Positions 1-11,122 of a stretch of 64,000 nt of DNA are shown one piece after another. The notes under the pieces were generated by a model. The model had not been told where the DNA came from. It was given only the letters and a program-made list of their open reading frames with translations, and ran no database searches. Origin of the DNA: Dehalococcoidia bacterium (GTDB taxonomy: Bacteria; Chloroflexota; Dehalococcoidia; Tepidiformales; Tepidiformaceae); contig JAJDYW010000041.1 of NCBI GenBank assembly GCA_022824925.1, positions 1 to 64,000 of the forward strand, written 5' to 3'. Made by a program: the position numbers and the translations under genes. Numbering within the stretch: position 1 is the first letter of the stretch; every line of letters starts with the position of its first letter.

Positions 1-62
1 ACGCCGTGGAGGACGCCGATGTTGGTCGCGTTCAGGGGAAGCTGGCGCAGGTTCTCGAACAT
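1..62 (-). CDS. possible 5' end of a minus-strand gene, cut by window edge
   Basis: Reading the minus strand from an ATG at 62 gives an open frame to the window edge beginning MFENLRQLPLNATNIGVLHG. The frame stays open upstream to a TAG at about 133, with no other ATG, GTG or TTG in between. Only about 20 codons are visible, so no family can be assigned. It would be divergent from the MTA phosphorylase gene. It is weakly supported and could be a chance frame. Confidence 0.3.
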   Translation of the reverse strand, partial: MFENLRQLPLNATNIGVLHG

Positions 63-190
63 GGGGACACCGTACCACTCGTACTTCGCGACACGGCTGA
101 GCGCGCGTTCGCCGTGTCCAGGCCTTGCCGGGATCGAAGTCTAGGGCCCGCGCTCCTGCGGCGCCGCCCGCCGGCAGCGGCCCGCGCGGG

Positions 191-196
191 TAGACT
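191..196 (+). promoter_or_regulatory. -10 box TAGACT, probably leaderless promoter
   Basis: TAGACT ends 7 nt before the GTG at 204, so transcription would begin at or next to the start codon. No Shine-Dalgarno sequence precedes the GTG. This matches the arrangement at mutM and several other genes in the window. Confidence 0.45.
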
Positions 197-203
197 CCGA
201 ACC

Positions 204-1082
204 GTGCCCGGACCTGAACCGATCGAGCTGGCGGTCCTCGGCGGGAGCGGCTTCTACGAGATGCCGGGCCTGCGCGAGGTGGAGGAGGTGGCGGTCGACA
301 CGCCGTTCGGGGCGACGAGCGACGCAATCCGGGTGGGGGAGCTGGAGGGGCGGCGGGTCGCGTTCCTGGCGCGGCACGGGCGGGCCCACCGGCTGTTGCC
401 GTCGGAATTGCCGCAACGCGCGAACGTCTGGGCGCTGAAGTCGCTGGGGGTACGGCGAGTGCTGGCCGTGTCGGCGGTGGGGTCGCTGCGGGAGGACTAC
501 GCGCCGGGGCATCTGGTGGCGCCGGACCAGCTCATCGACCGGACGCGAGGCGACCGGCCGGCGACCTTCTTCGGGCAGGGCGTGGTCGCGCACGTGGCCT
601 TCGCGGAGCCGTTCTGCGGGGGCCTGCGGGGTCGGGCGCTGGCGGCGGCGCGGGAGGCGGGGGCGACGGCGCACGACGGCGGCTCCTACGTCACGATCGA
701 GGGGCCGGCCTTCGGGACAAAGGCGGAGAGCGAGCTGTATCGCTCCTGGGGGGCGAGCCTCGTGGGGATGACGGCCCTGCCGGAGGCGAAGCTCGCCCGC
801 GAGGCGGAGCTCTGCTACGCGATGCTGGCGGCGGTGACCGACTACGACGCCTGGCACGCCGAGGAGGCGGCCGTCGACGCGACGACCGTGATGGAGACGC
901 TGGCCGCGAACGTGGAGGTGAGCCGCCGGGCGGTAACGAGGCTCGTGGCGGCGCTGGAGGACGAGGCCTGCGACTGCGGCGGCGCGCTGGACGCGGGGCT
1001 CATCACGCCGCCCAGGGCGATCCCGGCGGAGACGCGGGAGCGGCTGGCGCCGATCCTCGGCCGGCGGCTGGGGGACGCATGA
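204..1082 (+). CDS. mtnP: S-methyl-5'-thioadenosine phosphorylase
   Basis: Cleaves 5'-methylthioadenosine with phosphate to adenine and 5-methylthioribose-1-phosphate in purine and methionine salvage. The 292-residue protein shows the N-terminal GGSGFY phosphate loop, RHGRAH, the substrate signature around EGPAFGTKAES and GMTALPEAKLA, and TDYD with the Asp that binds a 6-amino purine, favouring MTA over guanosine or inosine. The frame is open further upstream, but those residues do not resemble the family. GTG at 204 sits 7 nt after a -10 box and gives the right length. The stop overlaps the next start (ATGA). The neighbours are other SAM-cycle genes. Confidence 0.92.
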   Translation: MPGPEPIELAVLGGSGFYEMPGLREVEEVAVDTPFGATSDAIRVGELEGRRVAFLARHGRAHRLLPSELPQRANVWALKSLGVRRVLAVSAVGSLREDYAPGHLVAPDQLIDRTRGDRPATFFGQGVVAHVAFAEPFCGGLRGRALAAAREAGATAHDGGSYVTIEGPAFGTKAESELYRSWGASLVGMTALPEAKLAREAELCYAMLAAVTDYDAWHAEEAAVDATTVMETLAANVEVSRRAVTRLVAALEDEACDCGGALDAGLITPPRAIPAETRERLAPILGRRLGDA

Positions 1083-1989
1083 CGCTGCTGATCTCCGGCT
1101 GGGTGGCGCTGGACGACATCGAGACGCCCTTCGCGCGCGCCGAGAGCTCGCTGGGGGGCTCGGCGACGTGCGCGGCGCTGGCGGCGACGCAGTTCACCGA
1201 CGTGCGGCTGCTGGCAGCGGTCGGGGAGGACTTTCCCGCAGTGGAGCGGGCGAAGCTGGAGGGGCGCGGCATCGACCTGGCGGGGCTGACGACGGTCCCG
1301 GGGGGAACGACGAGCCGCTGGGGCGCGCGCTACCACTTCGACATGAACTCGCGGGACACGCTCTTCACCCACCTGGGGGTGAACGACGGCTGGAAGCCGA
1401 TCCTGCCCGGCGGCTGGGAGGATTCGGGCACGGCCTTCATGGCGGCGGACGACCCGGAGTCGCAGCGGGGGCTGCTGCGGGCGCTGACGGCGCCGCGCGC
1501 GACGATGGTCGACACGATCAAGCTCTACATCGAGGGGGCGCGGGAGGGGGTCGACGCGGCCATGCAGGAGGCGGACTTCGCCTCGGTGAACGAAACGGAG
1601 GCGCGCGAGCTGACGGGAGAGGCGAGCATTGCGAAGGCGGGGCGGGCGCTGGTGGAGGCGGGGGCGCGGGCGGCGCTCATCAAGCTGGGGGAGTACGGGG
1701 CGGTCTACGTGAGCGCGGACGACTACTTCGTGGCGCCGGGCTACCCGCTCGAGGAGGTGGTCGACCCGACAGGGGCAGGAGACACCTTCGCAGGCGCGTT
1801 CCTGGGCTACCTCGACACGGTGGAGGCGATCACGCCGAGCGAGATCCGGCGGGCGATCATCTACGGGTCGGCGGTAGCGTCGTTCGCGGTCGAGGGTTTC
1901 GGGCCGGCGAGGCTGCTCGAGCTGACGCGCGACGAGGTGGAGACGCGGTATCGTGAGTTCCGGACGCTGACCCACTTCGAGGAGGGGTG

Positions 1990-1990
<1 letters not shown>
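1079..1990 (+). CDS. PfkB-family carbohydrate/nucleoside kinase
   Basis: A ribokinase-fold kinase of 303 residues that phosphorylates a sugar or nucleoside hydroxyl with ATP. Visible are the GG-containing substrate loop (SSLGGSATCAALAA, about residues 23-36) and the C-terminal signature DPTGAGDTFAGAF near residue 230, whose GAGD Asp is the catalytic base. The gene overlaps mtnP by 4 nt and the GNAT gene by 3 nt, so the three are probably translationally coupled. The substrate is unproven. Adenosine released by the nearby S-adenosylhomocysteinase, or a methylthioribose-type sugar, are reasonable guesses from context; other sugars are possible. Confidence 0.82.
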
Positions 1991-5391
<3,401 letters not shown>

Positions 5392-5403
5392 CCTTCGGCG
5401 GGC

Positions 5404-6408
5404 ATGGACGCGATCATCCTCGTCGGAGGGCAGGGCTCGCGGCTGCGGCCGCTCACCCTGACGCGCCACAAGAGCCTTATCCCGGTCGGCAACCGGCCGG
5501 CACTCGCACGCCTCCTCGACTGGCTCGCGGGGCACGGCATCGAGCGGGCGGTGCTGGCGCTGGGCCAGCACCACGGCGACCTCACGGAAGCGTGCCCGGA
5601 GGGCGAGCGGGGGGCGCTCACGATCGCGCACGTGGTGGAGCGCGAGCGGCTGGAATCGGGGGGCGCGATCCGGAACGCGGTGCGGGCGGCCGAGGTGGAG
5701 GGGCGGTTCGTCGTGCTCAACGGGGACATCTACGTGGACTTCGACCTCGGGGAGGCGCTGGAGGCGCACGAACGCTCGGCGGCGCGCCTGACGCTGGCGC
5801 TCTCGCGGGTGGCGGATCCGTCCCCGTTCGGGGTGGCGGTCGTGGACGGGCAGTCACGCATCACCGGGTTCGTCGAGAAGCCGCCGCCGGGGACGGCCCC
5901 GAGCGACCTCGTGAACGCGGGGGTGTGGGTGTTCGAGCCGGACCTCGTGCGGGAGATCCCGCCGGGGGCGGTGCGGGTCGAGGAGACGCTGTTCCCATCG
6001 CTGGTGGGGCGGGGCGACAACGTGCTCGGGTACGGGTTCGACGGGCTCTGGGCCGACCTGGGGACGCCGGCCCGCTACCTGGAGCTCTCGCAGGAGCTGG
6101 CGAGGCGGGCGGGGGCGCCCCTGGTGTCGCCGGGGGCGGAGGTGGCGGCCGAGGCGCGCGTGGCGGGGTCGGCGGTGGGGCCGCGGTGCGAGGTGGCGGG
6201 GGGCGCCCGCGTGACGGGGTCGGTGCTGTGGGAGGATGTGCGGGTGGACATCGGAGCCGAGGTGAGCGAGTCGATCCTGGCGGACGGCGTCACGGTCGGC
6301 GCGAAGGCGGTCGTGCGCGGGGCAGTGCTGGGGCGGGGGGCAAGCGTGGGGGCGGGGGTCAGGCTGCGCCCGGGGGAGATGGTCGAACCGGGCGGGCGGC
6401 GGGAGTGA
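5404..6408 (+). CDS. sugar-1-phosphate nucleotidyltransferase with left-handed beta-helix tail
   Basis: Transfers a nucleotidyl group to a sugar-1-phosphate (GlmU/RmlA/ManC superfamily). The N-terminus has the signature LVGGQGSRLRPLTLTRHKSL, and LNGDIYVDFD supplies a metal-binding Asp. Residues about 235-330 form hexapeptide-like repeats of a left-handed beta-helix (runs such as GPRCEVAGGARVTGSV). At 334 residues it matches mannose-1-phosphate guanylyltransferase-like proteins, but glucose-1-phosphate is equally possible. A TAACCT box at 5389-5394 lies 9 nt before the ATG. The next gene, a phosphohexomutase, probably supplies its sugar-1-phosphate. Confidence 0.85.
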   Translation: MDAIILVGGQGSRLRPLTLTRHKSLIPVGNRPALARLLDWLAGHGIERAVLALGQHHGDLTEACPEGERGALTIAHVVERERLESGGAIRNAVRAAEVEGRFVVLNGDIYVDFDLGEALEAHERSAARLTLALSRVADPSPFGVAVVDGQSRITGFVEKPPPGTAPSDLVNAGVWVFEPDLVREIPPGAVRVEETLFPSLVGRGDNVLGYGFDGLWADLGTPARYLELSQELARRAGAPLVSPGAEVAAEARVAGSAVGPRCEVAGGARVTGSVLWEDVRVDIGAEVSESILADGVTVGAKAVVRGAVLGRGASVGAGVRLRPGEMVEPGGRRE

Positions 6409-6412
6409 GCCG

Positions 6413-7843
6413 GTGACCGACAACCCGGTGCGCTTCGGCACGGACGGCTGGCGGGCGATCATGGGCGAGGCTTTCACCTTCGAGAACGTGCGCGCCTGCG
6501 CCCAGGCGGTCGCGGATCACTTCGCGGAGACGCGGGGGCGGGGCGAGCCGCTGGTGGTCGGGTACGACACGCGCTTCCAGTCGGACGAGTTCGCGCTGGC
6601 GGTGGCGCGGGTGCTGGCCGGGAACGGGTTCGCCGTGCAGCTCGCGGACCGGCCCGCGCCGACGCCGGCCCTGAGCCACCGCATCGTGGAGGAGGGGGCG
6701 GGCGGGGGCGTAATCGTGACGAGCAGCCACAACCCCTTCCGCTGGAACGGCATCAAGGTGAAGCCTCACTACGGGGGCAGCGCCAGCCCCGAGATCGTGG
6801 CCGATATCGAGCGGCGGGTGCCCGCCATCCTCGCGGACGCGGCGGGACCGAAGCTGGCGCCGGCGGACTCGGACGCAATCGAGCGCTTCGACCCGCTCCC
6901 GGCGTACCTGGCGGGCCTCGGGCGCCAGGTCGACCTGGACCGCATCCGCGGCGCGGGGCTGCGGGTGGCCATCGACCCGATGTACGGCGCCGGGGCGGGT
7001 CTGCTGCCGGAGCTGCTCGGCGGGGGAAGCACCCGCGTCGAAGAGATCCATGCGGAGCGAAACCCGCTCTTCCCCGGGTTGCGGGCGCCGGAGCCGATCG
7101 CCTCGAACCTGGGCGACCTGCTCTCGCTGGTGGGGGGCGGGGGGTTCGACGCGGGCATCGCGAACGACGGCGACGCCGATCGGGTGGGGCTGGTGGACGG
7201 GTCGGGGGCGTACGTGGACCAGCTACGCACGTTCGCGCTGCTGGTCGAGTACCTGCTGGGCGCCCGGGAGCTGCGGGGGGCGGTGGTGAAGTCCGTGACA
7301 ACGACGGCGATGGCGCGGCTTCTGGCGGAACGCTACGGGGTCGCCTGCATCGAGACGCCCGTCGGGTTCAAGCACATCGGGCCGGTGATGATGCGGGAGG
7401 ACGCGCTCATCGGGGGCGAGGAGAGCGGGGGATACGGTTTCCGCGGGCACCTGCCCGAGCGCGACGGCATCCTCTCGGCGCTCTACCTGCTGGACGCGAT
7501 GGCGGTCAGCGGGAAGGGTCCGGCCGATCTGCTGGAGGATGTGTTCGCGATCACGGGTCCGCACTACTACGACCGCGTCGACCTGGAGCTGGAGGCAGGG
7601 GCGAACGACGCCGTGCGGGCGGTGCTCGACGAGGCCTCGCCCTCGGAGTTCGCGGGGCTGCCGGTGACGGGGGTGGATACGACTGACGGGTGGCGCTTCC
7701 TGCTGTCGGAGGGGTGGGTGCTGTTCCGGCTCTCGGGCACCGAGCCGCTGCTCCGCATCTATACGGAGCTGCGGGACGAGTCGAAGGTGGGCCCGGTGAT
7801 CGAGGCGGGGAAGTCGCTAGTGGCGGAGGCGCTGGCGCGGTAG
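6413..7843 (+). CDS. phosphoglucomutase/phosphomannomutase family protein
   Basis: An alpha-D-phosphohexomutase of 476 residues that interconverts hexose-1- and hexose-6-phosphates through a phosphoserine. The four active-site elements are present in order: FGTDGWR at the start, TSSHNP with the phosphoserine near residue 104, the metal loop NDGDADR near 251, the sugar-binding GGEESGGYG, and the phosphate-binding RLSGTEPLLRIY near the C-terminus. It starts with GTG 4 nt after the nucleotidyltransferase stop, so the pair forms an activated-sugar module for glycan or cell-envelope synthesis. Confidence 0.92.
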   Translation: MTDNPVRFGTDGWRAIMGEAFTFENVRACAQAVADHFAETRGRGEPLVVGYDTRFQSDEFALAVARVLAGNGFAVQLADRPAPTPALSHRIVEEGAGGGVIVTSSHNPFRWNGIKVKPHYGGSASPEIVADIERRVPAILADAAGPKLAPADSDAIERFDPLPAYLAGLGRQVDLDRIRGAGLRVAIDPMYGAGAGLLPELLGGGSTRVEEIHAERNPLFPGLRAPEPIASNLGDLLSLVGGGGFDAGIANDGDADRVGLVDGSGAYVDQLRTFALLVEYLLGARELRGAVVKSVTTTAMARLLAERYGVACIETPVGFKHIGPVMMREDALIGGEESGGYGFRGHLPERDGILSALYLLDAMAVSGKGPADLLEDVFAITGPHYYDRVDLELEAGANDAVRAVLDEASPSEFAGLPVTGVDTTDGWRFLLSEGWVLFRLSGTEPLLRIYTELRDESKVGPVIEAGKSLVAEALAR

Positions 7844-7868
7844 GCGGGGGGACGTGAACGGGGGGCGG

Positions 7869-8075
7869 GTTCACGTAAGAACGGAACGGGCCTACACTCG
7901 GGGTGGCTCACTGGAGGGACAGCGGCTTACCGGTCGCGCCTCCGCTCGCTGAAATGCTCGGGGCCAGGCGACACCGCCGCACTCCGAGCCGCCACGACCG
8001 CATGGCGTGGCAGGCACCGGTCAGCCCCGACCAGGGCACAGGCCGGCAAATCAGAGCCGGTGGAAGGACTCGACC
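7869..8075 (+). promoter_or_regulatory. ilvBN promoter and structured ~170-nt leader
   Basis: TTCACG at 7869-7874 and TACACT at 7892-7897 are 17 nt apart, so transcription should start near 7904, leaving about 170 nt before ilvB. The leader can form successive hairpins: GCTCGG/CCGAGC (7956-7961 with 7984-7989) enclosing GGCG/CGCC; GCCACG/CGTGGC (7991-7996 with 8006-8011); GGTC/GACC (8019-8022 with 8029-8032); CCGGC/GCCGG (8043-8047 with 8056-8060), the last just before the GGAAGGA ribosome site. There is no Ile/Leu/Val-rich leader peptide and no T-box consensus. Confidence 0.5.
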
Positions 8076-9767
8076 ATGGTTCGGATGACGGGATCCCAGA
8101 TCCTGCTGGAGTGTCTCCAGCGGGAGGGCGTTTCGACGATCTTCGGCTACCCCGGCGGGGTGGTGCTGCCGCTCTACGACACGCTGCCGCAGTTCCCCGC
8201 GATCCAGCACGTGCTCGTGCGGCACGAGCAGGGGGCGGCGCACATGGCCGACGGCTACGCGCGCGCCTCGGGCGAGGTGGGGGTCTGCCTGGCGACGAGC
8301 GGGCCGGGGGCGACGAACCTCGTGACGGGCATCGCGACCTCGTTCCTGGACTCGACGCCGATGGTGGCGATCACCGGGAACGTGGCGCGCACGCTCCTGG
8401 GCAAGGACGGCTTCCAGGAAGCCGACATCACGGGCATCACGCAGCCGATCACGAAGCACAACTACCTCGTCATGCGCGCCGAGAACATCCCCATGGCGGT
8501 GCGGGAGGCGTTCCACATCGCCAAGACGGGACGTCCCGGCCCGGTGCACATCGACATCCCCAAGGACGTGTTCCAGGAAGAGGCGGAGTTCGAGTGGCCG
8601 GAGGAGATCAACCTGCGCGGCTACCGCCCGACCACGAAGGGACACTCGGGGATGATCCGGCGGGCAGCGGAGGCCATCAACGAGGCGGAGCGCCCGATCA
8701 TCATCTCCGGGCACGGGATCATCTGGGGCGACGCCTCGGACGAGCTGGTGGAGCTCTCGGAGAAGGCGAGCATCCCGGTGATCACGACGTTCCTCGGCAT
8801 CGGGGGCTTCCCCGAGACCCACGGGTTGAGCTACGGCTTTCTGGGCATGCACGGCATGTACCACGCGAACATGGCCGCCGACGAGGCGGACGTGGTCATC
8901 GGAATCGGGATGCGCTTCGACGACCGGGCGATGGGGCGTTTCAACGACTTCAACCCGGACGCGACGATCGTCCACATCGACATCGACCCGGCGGAGATCG
9001 GGAAGAACCTGCCGACGGCCATCCCGGTCGTGGGGCACGTGAAGCGCGTGCTCCCGGAGCTGACGGAGCGGCTGGAGCGGCGCGACCGGTCGGAGTGGCT
9101 GGGGTGGATCGACCGGGTCGAGGAGGAGCACCCGAGCCTGGAGATCCGGGAGACGCGGCGGCTCATCCCGCAGGAGATCGTGCGCACGCTGTACGAGGAG
9201 ACGAACGGCGGGGCGACGCTCGTGACGGGCGTGGGCCAGCACCAGATGTGGGCCGGCCAGCACTACTTCTACGACAGCCCGAGGAAGCTGGTTTCGTCCG
9301 GCGGCCTCGGCACGATGGGGTTCGAGCTGCCGGCGGCGATCGGGGCGCAGATGGGCGTGCCGGAGTCCGAGGTCTGGGCGATCTGCGGGGATGCGGGCTT
9401 CCAGATGACGATGCAGGAGCTGGCCGTCTGCGTGGACGAACGGCTGCCGGTGAAGATCGCGATCATGAACAACGGCTACCTGGGCATGGTCCGCCAGTGG
9501 CAGGAGCTGTTCTACGACGAGAACTTCGTCTCGGTGGCTGTGACGCAGCCGGACTTCTGCAAGCTGGCGGAGGCGTACGGCATCCGCGCGCTGCGGGTGG
9601 AGTCGAAGGGGGACGTGCTTCCCGCCATCCAGGAGGCGCGGAACTACGACGGGCCCATCCTGATCGACTTCCACGTGGACCAGGACGAGAACGTGTGGCC
9701 GATGGTGCCGGCGGGCGCGGCCCTCTCGGAAACCATCGAGATGCCGGAGAAGGAGCTCGTGCGATGA
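8076..9767 (+). CDS. ilvB: acetolactate synthase, large (catalytic) subunit
   Basis: Thiamine-diphosphate enzyme that condenses two pyruvates (or pyruvate and 2-oxobutyrate) in valine, leucine and isoleucine synthesis. The 563-residue protein has FGYPGG, the catalytic Glu in VRHEQGAAHMADGYAR, a central FAD-binding-like domain, and the TPP/Mg motif starting GDAGFQMTMQEL and ending in NNGYLGMVRQWQ. ATG at 8076 follows GGAAGGA at 8062-8068. Its stop overlaps the ilvN start (ATGA), typical of subunits made in fixed ratio. Confidence 0.96.
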   Translation: MVRMTGSQILLECLQREGVSTIFGYPGGVVLPLYDTLPQFPAIQHVLVRHEQGAAHMADGYARASGEVGVCLATSGPGATNLVTGIATSFLDSTPMVAITGNVARTLLGKDGFQEADITGITQPITKHNYLVMRAENIPMAVREAFHIAKTGRPGPVHIDIPKDVFQEEAEFEWPEEINLRGYRPTTKGHSGMIRRAAEAINEAERPIIISGHGIIWGDASDELVELSEKASIPVITTFLGIGGFPETHGLSYGFLGMHGMYHANMAADEADVVIGIGMRFDDRAMGRFNDFNPDATIVHIDIDPAEIGKNLPTAIPVVGHVKRVLPELTERLERRDRSEWLGWIDRVEEEHPSLEIRETRRLIPQEIVRTLYEETNGGATLVTGVGQHQMWAGQHYFYDSPRKLVSSGGLGTMGFELPAAIGAQMGVPESEVWAICGDAGFQMTMQELAVCVDERLPVKIAIMNNGYLGMVRQWQELFYDENFVSVAVTQPDFCKLAEAYGIRALRVESKGDVLPAIQEARNYDGPILIDFHVDQDENVWPMVPAGAALSETIEMPEKELVR

Positions 9768-10366
9768 GCAGCAGCAACGGAACGGGACCGGCGCAACACA
9801 CCGTCGTCGCCATCGTCGAGGACAAGCCGGGCGTCCTGCAGCGGGTGGCCGGGCTGTTCCGGCGGCGGGGCTTCAACATCGAGTCGCTGGCGGTGGGGCC
9901 CACGGAGTTCGAGGGCCTGAGCCGCATGACCATCATCGTCGACGGGGCGAGCGCGCCCGTGGAGCAGGTGGAGAAGCAGCTCTACAAGCTCATCGACGTG
10001 GTGAAGGTGAACGACCTGACGCACGAGGACGCGATCACGCGGGAGCTGGCGCTGCTGAAGGTGCGCTGCAACAACGTGAACCGCCACGAGCTGCTGGATG
10101 TCGCCAACGTGTTCCGCGCCGACGTGGTCGACATGGCGACGAACTCGCTGACGCTCCAGGTGGTGGGCGACGGGGACAAGATCAACGGGCTCATCCAGAT
10201 GTGCGAGCCGTACGGGATCCGCGAGCTCTCGCGCACGGGTTCGATCGCGATGACGCGCGGGGCGAAGACGACGACGGTGCACGAGTCGGAGCCGGAGGCG
10301 ATCGCGCGGGTGCACCAGAGCCAGGGCCGCCGCGTGGAGGCGGACCTGCCCTTCAGCAGCGACTAG
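9764..10366 (+). CDS. ilvN: acetolactate synthase, small regulatory subunit
   Basis: Regulatory subunit that stimulates IlvB and confers feedback inhibition by branched-chain amino acids. The 200-residue protein opens with an ACT domain (about residues 9-80: HTVVAIVEDKPGVLQRVAG, then RRRGFNIESLAVG) and continues with the C-terminal ALS domain. The last 25 or so residues extend a little past the usual end. The TAG stop at 10364-10366 overlaps the vapC stop on the other strand through a shared CTAG. Confidence 0.94.
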   Translation: MSSSNGTGPAQHTVVAIVEDKPGVLQRVAGLFRRRGFNIESLAVGPTEFEGLSRMTIIVDGASAPVEQVEKQLYKLIDVVKVNDLTHEDAITRELALLKVRCNNVNRHELLDVANVFRADVVDMATNSLTLQVVGDGDKINGLIQMCEPYGIRELSRTGSIAMTRGAKTTTVHESEPEAIARVHQSQGRRVEADLPFSSD

Positions 10367-10830
10367 GGGCCCTGCCGGGAACCCCTGGAGGGCCGGCCAG
10401 GGCCGCCAGAGTCTGGCGCCTGCTCGTCCGAAAAGGGGTTGAACACCGCCACGGCGGCGGGTTCGAAGTGCCTGATGTTGCGGGTGACGACCGTCAGGCC
10501 GTGCTCCAGCGCCGTGGCCGCGATCAGCAGGTCGGCGCTCTGATAGCCGAGGGTGGCCGAGAGCCGACCCCATCGCTGGGCAGTCGGGAGATCGACCGGC
10601 AGGATGCGGTCGCCGTACCAGGCGAGCACCCGGTCGAGCCAGCCGGACAGCTCGTCCGCGAAGGCCGGATCTCCGCGCCGCTGTCGCTCGATAGCTCGCT
10701 CGACCGCACCGATTGTCACGACACTCAGGAAGAGCCCCGACGTGCGCTGGGCCGTCAGCCACCGGGCGGGACCGGGGTGGCGGTCCCCTCGACGCAGCGC
10801 CGACAGCACGTCGGTGTCGATCAGGAACAT
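10363..10830 (-). CDS. vapC: PIN-domain ribonuclease toxin (VapC family)
   Basis: PIN-domain toxins cleave RNA with a metal held by conserved acidic residues. The 155-residue protein begins FLIDTDVLSAL with the first Asp at residue 5, has a Glu near 44 (GAVERAI) and an Asp in the block SADLLIAATALEHG, and ends the domain with VTRNIRHF. The family usually stops near 135 residues; here a Gly/Ser/Arg-rich tail of about 20 residues follows. It abuts vapB, the antitoxin. Its stop overlaps ilvN's stop. Confidence 0.85.
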   Translation of the reverse strand: MFLIDTDVLSALRRGDRHPGPARWLTAQRTSGLFLSVVTIGAVERAIERQRRGDPAFADELSGWLDRVLAWYGDRILPVDLPTAQRWGRLSATLGYQSADLLIAATALEHGLTVVTRNIRHFEPAAVAVFNPFSDEQAPDSGGPGRPSRGSRQGP

Positions 10831-11090
10831 CAGAAGTCCGACGACCGTGGGGGGAGCACGAGTCGCTCGAACTCGTGGCCGTCGCCGGGGATGTCGAGCA
10901 GCAGTTCCGCGAAGGTGGGGGCGTTCGCCTTCTCGATGTCGCGGAGGCGCTCGTACTCGTCGACCGCCAGCACCACCACGGCGGGCCGACCCCGGCGGGT
11001 GACGCGCTGCGGAGCGCCCGCCAGGGCGGCATCGACGACGGCGCTGAAGCGGTTCTTGGCGTCCTGGAGAGGCCAGTCTGTCATGTCCAT
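10830..11090 (-). CDS. vapB: Phd/YefM-family antitoxin
   Basis: Antitoxin partner of the adjacent PIN toxin and probable autorepressor. The 86-residue protein has the Phd/YefM fold: the opening WPLQDAKNRFSAVVDAAL, then PQRVTRRGRPAVVVLAVDEYERL, followed by a C-terminal toxin-neutralising tail. ATG at 11090 or the in-frame ATG at 11084 could start it. The last codon and the vapC start overlap at 10830. A perfect TATAAT stands upstream at 11114-11119. Confidence 0.85.
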   Translation of the reverse strand: MDMTDWPLQDAKNRFSAVVDAALAGAPQRVTRRGRPAVVVLAVDEYERLRDIEKANAPTFAELLLDIPGDGHEFERLVLPPRSSDF

Positions 11091-11092
11091 AT

Positions 11093-11119
11093 CCAGCTAG
11101 CTTGTCTGTCTAGATTATA
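11093..11119 (-). promoter_or_regulatory. vapBC promoter with candidate operator
   Basis: Read on the minus strand, a perfect TATAAT (11114-11119) lies 23 nt before the vapB ATG, the only consensus -10 I found in the window. Between it and the start are two CTAG sites spaced 9 nt apart and the palindrome AGCTAGCT. These are candidate binding sites for antitoxin autoregulation. The DNA here is visibly AT-richer than its surroundings. Confidence 0.5.
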
Positions 11120-11122
11120 CGC

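Noticed and set aside
6..203. 66-codon N-terminal extension of the MTA phosphorylase frame
   Set aside because: It does not resemble the family, lies before the -10 box at 191, and the protein from GTG 204 has the normal length.
7898..8075. T-box riboswitch or leucine/valine leader-peptide attenuator before ilvB
   Set aside because: No T-box core sequence, and the only reading frame in the leader lacks runs of Leu, Ile or Val codons.
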